NCBI RefSeq assembly: GCF_022539315.1
Contig: NC_066342.1
Coordinates: 12,707,402 to 12,771,401, forward strand
From: Serinus canaria
Taxonomy: Eukaryota > Chordata > Aves > Passeriformes > Fringillidae
DNA: 64,000 nt
Direction of reading: 5' to 3'
A program made the position numbers and the translations under genes. Below are positions 22,837 through 35,075 of the stretch, in pieces (positions within the stretch are counted from its first letter, which is position 1; the number at the start of each line of letters is the position of its first letter). The notes beneath the pieces are model-generated. The model had not been told where the DNA came from. It did not search any database and was given only the letters and a program-made list of their open reading frames with translations.

Positions 22837-23470
22837 CTTCACCCAGGTGTGTCCACCTCTGCCTTTCCAGCTGGCTGCTTCCAAGGTTCCTGCTACAGCC
22901 CATTTTGCCATTTGGAGGAGCACCAGGACCAGCTGCCCCTGTGGGTTTGTAAAGGAAGCCCCTTTTCTATCTCTTCCACTGGCTGCCATGCCATTACCCG
23001 CGTGCAAAGAGGCGGTGTCAGCCTCTGGTTTGTCATGTGCCAGTACTATTGTCTTGTTGCTTTTTCTGTCACCCACCAAACTCCACTGGTGTCACTGCTA
23101 CTGTTTCTGAGCCATTGGTGTGTTGAGGGGGAGAAAAAGTCTCCCCAATCACCAAAAATGGCACCCCTTCGCCCCCACTCTCTCTGGCCCCCATGCTGCT
23201 AAGCGGTGTTGCAAAATGCACGCTGAAACAGTTTCTCTAGTTGGTACTGTTGAGAGCCCAGAAATCAACCTGAAACAAGTCCCTCTGGAGGCCAGAGAGA
23301 AAGAAAAAGTGAAAACAAAACCATGAAGGGGAGCCAGTACTGCCTCAGCTCTACTGAAGAGAGACAGGGAAAGCCAAAAGTCAAGAGAGAAACAACAAAA
23401 ACAACCCCATGAAGCAGAGTGTCTGCCTTGAGCAAATGCCACAAGGCAAGAGTGGGTCTGCCTGAGAGAC
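22837..23470 (+). mobile_element. ERVL-related LTR/leader sequence, right piece
   Basis: It shares phrases with 62130-62200, such as 'gttcctgctacagcc' and 'gtttgtaaaggaa', which lie inside the LTR at 61612-62606. It therefore looks like the rest of a related LTR. Frames of up to 146 codons (22762-23202) lack any known domain. Confidence 0.45.
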
Positions 23471-24052
23471 TGTTATAAATACATATTATATTGTTGGCTT
23501 TTTGCAATTATTAAGATGAATGCTATATGTATAATGTTAAAATAACTTTGCGTTTATTTCTGCTATTAACAAAAACTTAGCCATAGTAGTAGTGGTAGCT
23601 GATATAGTTATGAGTGAACTGTCTGTTTGGTCAGGATTACATCCAGTGAACATGTAATGAGGACCCTGCTATTGATATGCCAACTATCAGCATCTGCCAT
23701 CTGAAGAAAGTATGGACCAAGGCCAAAACTGGAATAGAGAGAATGGACCAAAACCACAGCCAAGAAACACGCATGCTCTAAAATGGTGGACCGAAAGAGG
23801 GGCCATGCAAAACAGTTCCTGGATTATGTAAACTAGTTTATAGAAAAATATGAATATGCATAAGGGTCTATAAATATGCAAAAGGCTGTTGTAATGGAAA
23901 AGGCATTTAAGGGGTATCTGAAGATAACAGTGTGCTCTTAGCTGAATGCCAAGCACCCAGCCATTTTTAACATTTTGCTTTATTTCTGTCTCCTACTGTC
24001 TTTTTATTAAACTTTTTAAATTTTACCAGGAAAGTGAACCTCATTTTTAACA
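23471..24052 (+). mobile_element. 5' LTR of ERV1-B
   Basis: The 582-bp block starts TGTTATAAAT and ends TTTTTAACA. Polyadenylation-type ATTAAA is near 24006. It is followed after 2 bp by a proline-type primer site. Its U3 start resembles the LTR at 41896-42528. Confidence 0.8.
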
Positions 24053-24054
24053 AC

Positions 24055-24072
24055 TGGGGATTTGTCTGGGAT
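24055..24072 (+). promoter_or_regulatory. Primer binding site, tRNA-Pro type (ERV1-B)
   Basis: TGGGGATTTGTCTGGGAT matches the classical proline site of gammaretroviruses at 14 of 18 positions. All four differences are transitions (C to T or G to A). It is placed 2 bp after the LTR. Confidence 0.85.
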
Positions 24073-26041
24073 CAACACCTCACCCCTGAGACCCCAGGGG
24101 ACACAGAGTGGGGGGCACACCCCACCCGAATTCTGCGGCCTCGCTCCAGTTCTTCTGGCATGGATTGGAGGTTGCAGGTAGAACACTCCGTGGAAAAGAA
24201 GGAGACTAATAAAGCAAAGGAAGAGGGAAAAGGCTCCCTAAGAAACCGCAGTGGTTAGCCTCCCAATTCTTGTACACGAAGACCCGAAAAAGAAAAAAAG
24301 AGTTACAAGTATTTTTTGGGGGGACAGGTATGGGGGGTTGCAAGATGTGTGTTTGAGATGTGGGCTGGCTACCCCCAGACCTATGAAGTGAGAGTGGAGT
24401 CTCCCAAGCTGCATTTAATGAGAAAAACAGCCAGTAATGAGATGATGTGAAAGATAAAAGGCGTGAGAGAGACCCCCCCCCGGGGTAACTGGGATGGGGT
24501 CCCAGGGAGGGGTTTGGACCCCTTGGAGGAAGGGAGCCAAGGGATTTCCTGGCACAATCCACAGTTAAAAGCAGGATAAAAAGTGTGTGTGTGTGGGGGG
24601 CGCTAAAATTTTGCCAGGTTGAGGATCAAAAACACACAAGACGGGAAGTGTAGAACTCGAGAGCACATGGGCTTAAAAGCTTCCAGGTTGAGAGTAGAAA
24701 ACACTAGAGGCTCGGAAGTGTGGGATCCAAGAGCACCTGGAAGTGGCCAATAACATTTGAGATTCTACAATACCCATGGGTGGATATTAACAAGTGACTT
24801 GAGAGTAAAGGTACCTTATTTTTGTGTTGTCCTGTTGTGAGTGGGGGTGAGTGAGACAGACACAATAAAGAAATAAAAGTGAATGAGTGTAAATAAATGA
24901 AAGTATATGTAATGCAGATTGTTAATTTTAAGTTTATATTCTGGAAGGAGGTGTACTGTATTGTGTAGTTGAGAGAAAGGGGTTTCTGTGTTGTGGGGAG
25001 TAGGTGGTATTCAAGTGGCTGGGGAAGTGGGAAACACAGGCCACCGATGAAGAGATAAAATCCGGAGAAATGAGACAAAAAACCAGTAAGTCAGGCTCAG
25101 GGAAAGAAGGCAGTAAAAGGGTGCCAGTAGATATACCCCAAGATAGTCCCCTGGGAATGATGTTATCTAACTGCGATATTGATCCTTGTACAAGAGAAAA
25201 GGATAAAGTAAAAAAAGATTCAGTATTGTATGATAAAATGGACAAAAAAGGAAATAAGACCCGACCACATCTATTGGCCTAGATATGACTCTTTTGAAGT
25301 TTGGATTTGTCAGGCCTTAAACACATTTGTAAATTCCAAAGAACTGTTTAATCCGGAAGAAGAAGAATATGCTGTGTGCTGGACAGGAGACACGGAACTG
25401 CTGGGGATAAAAGTTTTTAAAAGATCAGAAACCCAAGAGACAGAGCAAGAAAGGAAAATGAAAGAAAAGGGCTGGGACCCCCTGGAAATGTTGCCTCCCC
25501 TGCTCCTGCTTGTTCCCCTGCTAGCTCTGGCTTTTCTGCCCCCCCCCAGCCCCATCCACACCAGGGTTTCGCACCTGTGCCAGCCCCTGTCTCTGCTTGC
25601 GGCAGCTTTGCCCACCCAAGCCCCTGCTGCCCTGGCCACCCAGGCTGCTCAGGTTCCTCCAGCCCCCCCCGGCCGCTCCGCCTGCAGCTGCCCTGGCGAT
25701 GGCGCTTCTTCCAGCAGCCTAGGCCACCCCAGTTTTTCCAGCCCCCCTGGCCACACTAGCATTCCCACCTGCACCGGCCCCAGCTGCTTTGGCCATCCCA
25801 CACCAGGCCTCTTCTCTTGCAGACCCTCTGGTCATCCCAACCCCAGACGCTCTGTCTGTTGCAGTGTGATGTCATGGTTTGCCTCAGATACCCCGGGTTT
25901 CTCCCTGAAGATTTCTTCCCCAGGTGTGTCAGCCACCTCTCCCTCCCACTCCCTTGCTCCCTGCTCAGCACTGTCTGTCAATCCTGGCATTCCAGAAGGG
26001 CGTCAAGTGATTGGCAGAATTCAAAAGATGCCCTACCCCTG
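24073..26041 (+). pseudogene. gag: ERV1-B leader and gag matrix/proline-rich part
   Basis: After about 0.9 kb of leader, a gammaretrovirus-like matrix appears in two frames: 25004-25282, then 25230-26042. The second has a PDHIYWPRYDSFEVWICQAL block and an EEEYAVCW block. A proline/serine-rich segment follows. The frame is cut near 26041 where the 5' LTR of ERVK-2 begins. No capsid or zinc knuckle of this element was found downstream, so it is 3'-truncated in this window. Confidence 0.8.
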
Positions 26042-26480
26042 AGGGGACATTGGGCCATCCAGGTGTCATTTGTCCCTTGAGACTTCCCCCCTCTACCTGG
26101 TTGGTGGTCCCCCGTGTTCCTTCCTTCCCCCTCTCCTCGGGGTTAGAAGGAACAGCAACCACGCAGTTCGCAGTTCAGAGAATTCTGTTGGAGCTGTTGC
26201 TGGATTCAGAGGCCTGTGGGGCAGGAATAAAGCTCTGGATCGAAACCCTCCATCTGAACCGACTACTTTTCCTTCACCATCACCTTAAAGCTTCTCTGCC
26301 AGAGGTAAACCTGAGCTCCTGCATGCCTGGACTTGCCTCCAAGCACCCAGTTGCAGCATCCAGCCAGCCAAAGGTTGTCTCTGAGGTGAAATCACCACAG
26401 TTGCCGCCTTTTGATCAAGCAGCAAAAGCCAGACAAGCCCAAGCATGTCCCATCCGGCTATATTAGTAATTATTCCAATA
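26042..26480 (+). mobile_element. 5' LTR of ERVK-2
   Basis: The start is approximate (TGAGGGGAC). AATAAA is at 26226-26231. The end is set at CCAATA because a lysine-type primer site follows after 3 bp. This gives a TA 3' terminus, as in several other ERVK LTRs here. It interrupts ERV1-B gag. Confidence 0.7.
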
Positions 26481-26483
26481 TAT

Positions 26484-26501
26484 TGGAGCCCAACATGCAG
26501 C
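26484..26501 (+). promoter_or_regulatory. Primer binding site, tRNA-Lys type (ERVK-2)
   Basis: TGGAGCCCAACATGCAGC matches the lysine-1,2 site used by many betaretroviruses at 14 of 18 positions. Confidence 0.75.
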
Positions 26502-27434
26502 TGCTCTGATCCTGCAGCCCTGAAGAGACACTCCAGAGCTCCCAGAACCTCAGAACACCACTGAGAGACTTTGAGGCAGCTTAGTGTCCACTGGCAGAGC
26601 TTTGAAAGCATTGCTCTCCAGCAGAGACTTTGGGACTTATCCTACAGAAGCCTCGAAGATGTTCTGTGCCTCTGGAAAGAGCAGCTCCTTTTTAGTGAGC
26701 AGACCTTTTGAGAAGGAGAATAGGGTAGCTCCTCCTGCCTGAAGGAGTCCTATTCAGGTTGAAGAGAGAAACCCTGCCAGACCACGGCACCGATGGCACC
26801 CATTTTAGGTGAGTAGCTCCGCTCCATAAGGAGTGGAAACTCTAATACAGTCTCTAAAAAGAGATCTGTTCTTTTTCGCTCTTATACAGAGCATGGAAAA
26901 GCTGCGCAGCCCGGGGAGCGGTAGCTATAATGCGTTAGGCATAGCCCAGAGAGGCAGGGCTTTGCCATTTTTAGAATTTCTGTGGCAGCGAGCTTGCACC
27001 GGGGCGCCAGCTCAAAAGAACGGAGAAGCTCTCCCTGCCCCTCCTCTTCGCGGCGGTGCTGCGCCGGCTCAGCTTTCAAGCTTTCTCGGCGCCGCGCGGG
27101 GCAGCGTGGCTTTTGCAGCTCGAGTTTGCAGCGCGGCGCTGGGAGGCTTTCTCGGCGCGGTGCGGGGCGGCTCCAGTTTCGGGTTCGCAGCATGGCGCGG
27201 GCAGGGGAGGCTCTGTCTATCCCCCGGCGCGGCGTAGCGAGTTCTGATTCTGTGCCGCTGCCAGCGGCACTTTTAAAAGCGGCACAGACAACTGTGCCGT
27301 GTAGGACTAAAAGTCTGCTTGCTTTCGCCTCTTAACCATGGTTTTTAGAAATTGGTAGCTGATTTAGTTTTGTTTTTGGTCAGCGAGAGATTGTGCTGTG
27401 CCATTAACACCTAAAATGAGCTCTAAAGTTAAGC
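26502..27434 (+). other. ERVK-2 untranslated leader
   Basis: About 0.9 kb with a strongly CpG-rich block at 26990-27250. A splice-acceptor-like run 'ctcttatacag' is at about 26879-26889. Frames of up to 134 codons are compositional and lack domains. Confidence 0.55.
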
Positions 27435-29412
27435 ATGGCACAAAAAGGAGTGTATTATCAGATTGTTAGAATTTTAGTTAGTGGAAATGTAACGTTCTCT
27501 AAAGGAAAACTGAAACGGTTTATAAGGTGGCTTTTTCTACACTTCCCACAAATTTCTCCTGAACAAGTCCACAATATCCAATTCTGGGACAAAGTAGCGC
27601 ATCAATTGATAACCTTGGGAAAGTCCGGGGACAGGTCCTCAACTAAATTTGTGTTTTGGAGCTTACAAGTTCGATCAGCCTTACTCAAGCAAAAGGAAGT
27701 GAAGGAAAAGCCAAAAACCAAGGACTGTACCTCTGCTCTTCCTATTTCTCCCCCCCCAAGCTCTGAACCCTGCACCCCAAAACTTGGTATTTTAAAGAGA
27801 GCAGACTCTGCTCACGCCCAGGGAAGCCGGCTCCCTGAGCACTTTAAAATGCCTTAGTTCAACTGTCCACAAAGTCCTGGCCAGACCGAGTAGAATTGTC
27901 CCTGTACCCCTGTGTCCCCAGCTCAGAAACCCTGAGCACGTGTTAGCTTTTTGGAGAGCAGTGACCCCCAAAAGGGCTCCCAGTCCCCAGGGGGCCAAGA
28001 AAATGGAGGATGACATGTGGCACCATGCCATACCTGGTCTCCTTCTTCCCATGATTCTCCTAAGCATCCCAAAAACCCTTCCTCATCCCCTACCCCCTCT
28101 GATCCTTGTGATACCTTACCTCCCCCCACCTCACCTGTTACTCCCTCAGCTCTGCCCCTCTACTCCTCCCAGGGAGCGTCTGTCGACGTGATGTCACCGG
28201 GCATCCCCGTCCCCTGCCAACCCGTCCCCGCCCCCTGTTCCAACGGTATCCCTGCCCCCTGCCAACCCCCTGTCCAAGCCCCCTGTTCCAATGGTGTCCC
28301 TGGGTTCCCACGGTGGGGGCACGCCCACTGCTTGTCCCCATAGCTGCACCTGTGATCTCAATGCTTCCGATTCAAAGGATACGGAGCAGGGAACCGCAGA
28401 CCCAACACAGGGTCCCACTTTGTCATTCGCCCCTGTTACGTATCAGCATGCAGGGCAAGGGGGAGGAGCCCCAACTGCTAATTGGAGAGTTTTCTCACAA
28501 CAAATAATAAAAGAGGTCTGCAAAGAACACAAAGAGTATGGCCCATATAGCTCATACTTCCGTAGCCTTTTAAATGCCGAACTGGGTAGGACTGTAGTAG
28601 TCCCACATGATTTAAAACAGCTTTTTTCGTGCCTCATGACCGCTACAGAATTCAAATTATGGGAATTGGCATGGAAACAACTGCTAAAAGAGGCTCTCCC
28701 AGACTTGCATGCTGATCCAAACACAGCAAAAGATGCCAATGGCTTGCCAATTACCATTGAGCATCTCTCCGGTGAGGGCCAGTGGTCTTAGGCCCCAACC
28801 CAAGCTGCAGTAATCCCTGAAGAAGTACTTGAGAGAGTTAAAGAAGCAGCTGAAAAAGCCTTCTTTACCCTCCAACCTGAAGGCCCATTCGAGCCATATA
28901 GTAAGGTCAACCAGCTACCATAAGAGCCTTTTCTTGAAATTTGTAGAAAAGTTAACTAGAGCTATGGAAATCCAAGTTAAAAAGGAGAATGCAAGGGAAG
29001 TGGTTTTAGAGGAAATGGAATTAACAAATGCAAATGAACAGAGTTGAGCAGCAATTTTAAGCTTGCCTCTAGAAACCCCCCCCCCACTAAAAAATATGCT
29101 TCTAGTTTGTAACGGGAAAGTGCCTCTGATGAGTGTGGCTCAGGACACCAGACCAAAGCTGCTGCCAAGACCACCACAGCGAATTGCCATTGCCAGCCCT
29201 GCGCCCATTCCCTCAGCACAGCGGCACACTGGGCAGCAGAGAAGACCAGCTATGGTTGACCCCACAAAGCCATGCCTGCTTTGTAACAACCTTGGGCACT
29301 GGAGTAACCAGCGTCCCCTGAAAAAGCAATTTGATTAATTTAGCAATAGCAGGGGAAGAGAACTACAAGCTCTCCCAGGGGGTCAACAACAACAAAAAAA
29401 TGAATGGGGAGC
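27435..29412 (+). pseudogene. gag: ERVK-2 gag
   Basis: Matrix starts at ATG 27435 (MAQKGVYYQIV, 140 codons, no MG myristoylation start). A proline/cysteine-rich linker at 28017-28343 repeats a 'PCQP...PCSNG' unit twice. Capsid is open at 28291-28791 (NWRVFSQQIIKEV, HDLKQLFSCLM). A stop and frameshift follow before the major homology block (FVEKLTRAM, about 28950). The nucleocapsid knuckle at 29273-29314 is C-x2-C-x4-H-x4 with the final Cys changed to Arg. An ERVL LTR inserted at 29413 cuts gag from the protease. Confidence 0.85.
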
Positions 29413-30657
29413 TGTCGTGGTTTGAAAGGAAATGAAGCTTTTTGTGATGGTGTGGGCAAGCCAATCAGTGTTCAGATTTAATATTGGCACCTGGTTTGTC
29501 CACTGAGGGCAGGATACGCCTCTGAGAACACAGGGGTTAAAAGCTGTGATCTCCCAGGGGAACTTCCTCTTGGAGTCCCGCTCGAGAGTGAGCAGACCCC
29601 CCTGCCCGGCCTAACTGGGCAGGGGGGGGGGAGGGGAGCCATGTGGCCGGAGAGAGAGGTAGGACAGGCCTGGGCCCAAGGGTGGAGGAGAACATTGCAA
29701 GGGCTTCGGGCAGCCATCCTCCATCCCCCCCGGAGAGGGAGAGAGAGACAGAGCCGGTGCCTGTGATAGCACAGCCGGCATGAAGGAGAAGGGGGGGGGG
29801 TGCCCAGCAGGGCAGCCAGGCGTGGGAGTTGACGAAGTAAACCGGCAGAGAGCTCGGGACTTTTAACCCCTCTGAGGAAGATGAGAACCTTGCAAAAGCT
29901 GAGTCCTCCTGAAGTTGATGAGATTGAGAAGCTATTGAGATAGAGAAGATGTTGAGAAAATTCTAGGTGGGAGGAGATGATGGAGTGGCTTTGGGCTGGA
30001 CTTTTCTTGTGTAGCCACGGCAGAACCACTGGTGTTTCTGTGCCACAGAGACTGCATTCTAGGGGGAGGCGATGGCTCAGAGCCAAGAGAGTGCGGTGAT
30101 GTGGAAGTGTGTGAACAGAGACGACGGGTGAGGAGGGTGGTGGTGGTGCCCTCCGTCTCGAAGAAGAGAAGAAGAAGAAGACGATCTCTGTTCAAGAGAC
30201 CCCTCGGCCCCAGGGGGTGAAATTTGGGGGGGACAGGTGTCCCAAAAGGAGAAGGACTGTGCTCCCTTTGGAACTGGTCAAAGTATCCTTAAAATGAAAA
30301 AACCCCAGAAGCAGCTCTGATCCTTGTGCAGTGGTGAGAGCACTGGACATGGAAGGCGTGTGGCGCAAGAGGGACTCCTCTCTTCTCGAGAGACTGAGAA
30401 TCGATTGTCTGAAGGGTGGCAATGAAATTGGAAATTTGGTGGGGGGAGGAGGAAGAATTTTGGAAGGTTTTCATCTTATGTTCTATTGTGTTTTGTGTGT
30501 CTTCCTTTGTAGTTGTAGGTTAATAAATGTTTTTTTTCCTTTTAACCTTAAGTTGGAGCCTGCTTTGCTCTGTCTCTGATCATATCTCACAGTAGGTGCC
30601 TGGGAAGTAGGTGTTCTCGTGGGGGCACTGGCATTGTGCCAGGCTCAAACCATGACA
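29413..30657 (+). mobile_element. Solo ERVL-type LTR, 1,245 bp
   Basis: Inverted ends are TGTCGTGGTTTGA and TCAAACCATGACA. A perfect 5-bp TSD, GGAGC, lies at 29408-29412 and 30658-30662. AATAAA is at 30522-30527. A 5-bp TSD is typical of ERVL. Its 3' part is shared with 19562-20255. Confidence 0.93.
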
Positions 30658-30662
30658 GGAGC

Positions 30663-31581
30663 GCTGGCCTGCCAGGTGCACAGACACAAAAAGATCAGGC
30701 CAAGGGAATGAGGGAAACAAAAAAGACCAAGCGCACAGTAACATCCCTATTCCTCTAAGTGAAGCAGATGCTTCAAGGACCACTTCTGCTGGTCCACCAC
30801 CAGACGTGACACCAAATAACCTTTGCTCTGACTTTGATGAACCTGTTCTAACCCCAATTTCTGTCAATGAGCCTTTCAGGTTTCAGCTGACAGAACCACT
30901 CCACCTGAAAGATACTGACTGGCATCTTGTCTCCGTCAACCCACAACAGCAGGGTACTTGGCACCAAAATTGCTGTAAGTACATCCTCATTGGGGACACT
31001 AAACACACACCACAAGAGATCAAAATTGCTCCAGGAATGACATCAGATCCTGAGCAATTCATTCTCTGGCTGCACTGTTTCTTCCCAAAGGACAAATCGT
31101 TGCACAAGCTATCCCAGTGCTGAGTTAACCTGAAGGCACCAAAAAACAAGGGCCCACAGTCACCCGGGTCCAAGCTATTAGGAAGGACAAACCCATAATC
31201 TGGTGTAATGTCAGTGGGGGTTGGGAATCAAAACACATTGAGATGCTCGTAGACACGGGCGCGGACTGCACAGTAATCCCAGCACAGGACTGGCCAGCAC
31301 ATTGGCCTTTGCAAAATGTGTCTGGTCACGTTCGAGGTGTAGGGGGCATGCAATTGGTGAGACAATCCAAGAGCGGCATCCAAATCAAGGGACCAAATGG
31401 ACAATTGGCAAATATATGTCCATTTGTGGTATATTATCTGGAACCATTGTTAGGGAGAGATCTAATGGCCCAGTGCGGAGTCACAATTGATATTCCAGAC
31501 TCTCCACAAGATGTTTGGACAGTGGTCACTGAAAAGCGCCCTACCCAAAAACTGAATTGGAAGATAGATACACCAGTCTAG
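30663..31581 (+). pseudogene. pro: ERVK-2 dUTPase-like domain and protease
   Basis: Open frames 30806-31123 and 31243-31581. The first has EPFRFQLTEPLHL and an APGMTSDPEQFILWLHC block followed (in a shifted frame) by KGQIVAQAIPVL. That is the same layout as the dUTPase-like remnant of ERVK-1. The second is the protease with LVDTGAD at 31246-31266 and GRDLMAQCG. A frameshift separates the parts. Confidence 0.82.
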
Positions 31582-32308
31582 GTAGAACAGTGGCTGCTCA
31601 GTAAACAAAAACTGAAGGTGCTCAAGGAGCTAGTAGAAGAGCAACTGAAAAAGGGTCACATTGTGGAGAGCATGTCTCCATGGAACTCTCCAGTGTTTGT
31701 CATTCAGAAGGCTGACAAAAAGAGATGGCGGCTCCTCCACTACCTTCAACAAATTAATAATGTCATTGAAGATATGGACTCTCTCCAACCTGGTATGCCT
31801 TCCCCAGCAATGCTTCCCCAAGATTGGAAATTGGCTGTTACTGACATAAAATATTGGTTTTTTCCAAATTCCCCTACACCCTGACAATGCACCACGTTTC
31901 GCATTCTCAGTCCCCACCATCAACAGGGAAGCTCCGATGAAAAGGTACCATTGGAAAGTTATTCCTCAAGGACTAAAAGCCTCACCATAGATCTGTCAAT
32001 GGTATGTCTCTTCCTTACTGTCCCCAGTGCGTGCAGCCACAGGAAAGGCCATCATCTATCATCATATGGATGAAATCATTGTGTGTGCCCCCAGTGATGA
32101 TTTACTCACCCACACGCTTGACCCAACGATCGATGCATTGATTGTTACAGGGTTTGAGCTCCAGGAAAAGAAAATTCAAAAGATGCCACCTTAGAAGTAT
32201 TTGGGCTTAGAAATTGGAAAAAGGACCATTGTTCCTCAAAAATTAGAAATCAAAACGAAGATTGAGACCCTTTTAGATGTCCACAAATTGTGTGGGTTTT
32301 TAAATTAG
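31582..32308 (+). pseudogene. pol: ERVK-2 reverse transcriptase, truncated
   Basis: The RT fingers are open (31618-31884: LVEEQLKKGHIVES, PWNSPVFVIQK). Later parts are shifted. The catalytic box reads HMDE (32063-32074) instead of YMDD, so the active site is lost. Pol stops in the thumb region near 32308, where LTR sequence begins. RNase H, integrase and env are absent. Confidence 0.88.
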
Positions 32309-32815
32309 GTAAGTGTCACTGTCGAGGTGGTCACGACACAAAGCAGAGACCACAAGCAGTCGCAGATGGCAACTCTTTATTATCCAATATGGCTGACCTT
32401 TTATACACTTTCTAATTGTTTGTACTTCTTCTATCCTAACTATTGGCCACATTAAATCAACATAACACTATTTGTGAAAAGTTACAGTGACTTCAACTAA
32501 CTTTCTAAAAATACTTCGTCCAGCTGCAAAGTTGTCTTCTTATCTTTCTTCAATTCCTCTCTTCTCTTGGTCTCCTTGGTTACAGCCTTGGAGAGAGCTC
32601 CTTATCAGCTTCTTCTTGCTTCTCAGCTTCTTCTCGCTCCTTTAGCTAACAGACCTGCTGTTAGCCCCTTCTACATCCTTTTTCTATTCTTTAGTATAGT
32701 TTTAGTATAGCATTCTTTAATGTAATATAAATACATAAAATAATAAATTAGCATTCTAAGAACATGGAGTCAGATTCATCAATTCCTCCTTTGTCCTGGG
32801 GACCCAGAAAATACC
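32309..32815. mobile_element. Composite LTR fragments
   Basis: The left part (from TGTCACTGTCGAGG at about 32319) has a reverse polyadenylation signal near 32379. The right part (32660-32815) is the plus-strand 3' end of the LTR family found at 5341 and 62676, with 'atggagtcagattcatc' and a 'gggacccagaaaataccaca' end. Either two LTRs abut here or this is one recombinant LTR. Confidence 0.55.
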
Positions 32816-33062
32816 ACAGCAAAGAAAAATATATAATGCATTGTAACCAAATATAAAGGGTCTTCAGGCTTGTCTACATCTGGAGCTGACAGCTGTAGGT
32901 GTGGCTTTGTCACCCACGACCCTGACTGTTGTAACATCTTGGATACAATAAACTGCATTTTGAAGAGCCACGTGAAGTCCCACATCTCTCGTCTCAGGCT
33001 CTTACTGCTGCTTATTGCCAGAAACCTAGAAAGGCAGGGATTTGTCTAAGCTCTCCCCTCTC
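32816..33062 (+). mobile_element. LTR 3' fragment
   Basis: The sequence from 'gcattgtaaccaaatata' to 'cgtctcaggctcttac' is the reverse complement match of part of the LTR at 46213-46871. AATAAA is near 32948. Confidence 0.6.
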
Positions 33063-35075
33063 CATTCATAACAGGGTGACAACGGGATCACAACAGTTGA
33101 TCCTGCTGAAAGCTGAAGTGAGCTTGACTGGGAAGGAGTGGCAGAAGCATCCTATTGTGACTGGTCCAGAGGCCCCATGTAATCTGGGCATAGATTTCCT
33201 CTGGAGTGGTTATTTCAAAAACCCAAAAGGACTGAGGTGGACTTTTGGGATAGCTGCTGTGAAGACAGAGGGCATTACACAAATGAACACCTTGCCTGGA
33301 CTGTCAAAAAATCCTTATGCAGTAGGACGCCTAAGGGTGGAAGAACAAGTACTGCTTGTCACAGCAACAGTGTATTGAATGAATCAAGATGCCATGATCC
33401 CCATCCACAAGATGATCCATGAGCTGGACAGCCAAGGGGTGGTCAGCAACACCCACTCACTCTTCAACAGCCCCATTTGGCCTGTGTGTAAGTCTGAAGG
33501 GGAATGGAGATTGATAGTGGACTATCGTGGCTTGAATGAAGTGAGTCCACTGCTGAGTGCCACTCTGCCGGACATGCTGGAAGTCCAGTACGAGCTGGAG
33601 TCCAAGGCAGCAAAGTGATATGCCACTACTGACATTGCTAACGCGTTTTTCTCTGTTCCTCTGGCAGCAGAGTGTAGGCCACAGTTTGCCTTCACCTGGA
33701 GGGGCGTGCAGTACACCTGGAACCGACTGCCCCAGGAGTGGAAGCACAGTCCCACCATCTGCCATGGACTGATCCAGGCTGCACTGGAAAAGGGTGAAGC
33801 TCCAGAGCATTTGCAGTACATTGGCGACATCATTGCATGGGGTAACATAGCAACAGAAGTGTTTGAGAAAGGAGAAAAAATCCTCCAGATTGTCCTAGAA
33901 GCTGGCTTTGCCATCAGAAAGAGTAAAGGCAAGGGACCTGCCTGAGACATCCAGTTTCTGGGAGTAAAGAGGCAAGATGGACAGTGCCAGATACCCACCA
34001 AGGTCATCTACAAGATCACAGGGATGCCCCCACCAACCAAAAAAAAGAGAAACACAAGCTTTCCTAGGTGCCACAGTTTTCTGGAGAATGTACATCTCTG
34101 AGTACAGCCAGATTGTGACCCCTCTCTACCTGGTTACCCACAAGAAGAACGATCTCCACTGGGCCCCTGAACAGCAACAAGCTTTTGCCCAGATCAAGCA
34201 AGAAATTGCTCATATGGTAAGCAAGAAATTGCTCATGTGGTAGCCCTTGGCTGAGTCAGGATGGGACCAGAGGTGAGGAATGTGCTCTACTGCAGCCAGG
34301 AGCAATGGTCTGTCCTGGAGCCTCTGGTAGAAGGTGCCTGCTGAGACTAGAGGCTGACCACTGGGATTTTGGAGCTGAAAATACTGAGCGTTTGAAGCCA
34401 GCTACACTCCAACAGAGAAGGAAATCCTGGTGGCCTGTGAAGGAGCTCAAGACACCTCAGAGGTGATTGACACAGAAGCACAACTAACCCTGGCACCATG
34501 ACTACCTGTGCTGGGGTAGATGTTTAAAGAAAAGGTTCCCTCTACCCACCATGCCACTGATGCTACCTGGAGTAAATGCATTGCCCTGATTATACAGGAA
34601 ACCCAAATAGCCCTGGGACCTTGATGATAATTATGAATCAGCCTGAAGGTGAAAACTTTGGTCTCACTGACAAAGAGGAGCAGGGAGAGGTGACGTGCTG
34701 AGGAAGCTCCACCTTACAACCAACTGCCAGCAGAAGAAACCTGCTACTCTCTTTTCACTGATGGCTCCTGTCACATTGTAGGGATGAACTGAAAATGGAA
34801 AGCAACCGTATGGAGCCCCATGAGACAGGTCACAGAAGCTACTGAAGGAGAAGGGGGATTGATCCAACTTGCTGACCTCAAAGCATTCCATTTGGCACTG
34901 GACATTGGTGAAAGAGAGAAAACGCCAAAGCTCTACCTTTACACCAATTTGTGGATGGTAGCCAATGCTTTGTGGTGTTGGCTGGAAAGGTGGAAAAAAG
35001 CCAACTGGCAGTGTAGAGGAAGACCAATCTGGGTTGCTGAAGAATGGCAAGACATTGCCACTCAGGTAGAGAAGC
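33063..35075 (+). pseudogene. pol: ERVL-2 pol: end of protease, RT, first part of RNase H
   Basis: Open pieces are 33076-33378 (end of protease with a GIDFLWSGYFKNPKG block), 33379-33618, 33557-33945 and 34820-35083. RT blocks are clear (PIHKMIHELDSQGVV, NSPIWPV, FAFTWRGVQYTWNRLPQ). The catalytic box is YIGD (about 33820), with one Asp replaced by Gly. RNase H has FTDGS, but its Glu reads Asp (ADLKA) and the second Asp reads Asn (YTNLW). An LTR interrupts RNase H at 35076. Confidence 0.88.

Noticed and set aside
22762..23202. 146-codon plus-strand frame as a possible gene
   Set aside because: It lies in LTR/leader-like sequence shared with 61612-62606 and has no recognisable domain.
26833..27335. 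Overlapping 117-134 codon frames as a small gene before ERVK-2 gag
   Set aside because: They sit in a CpG-rich untranslated leader, lack motifs, and occur in several frames at once.
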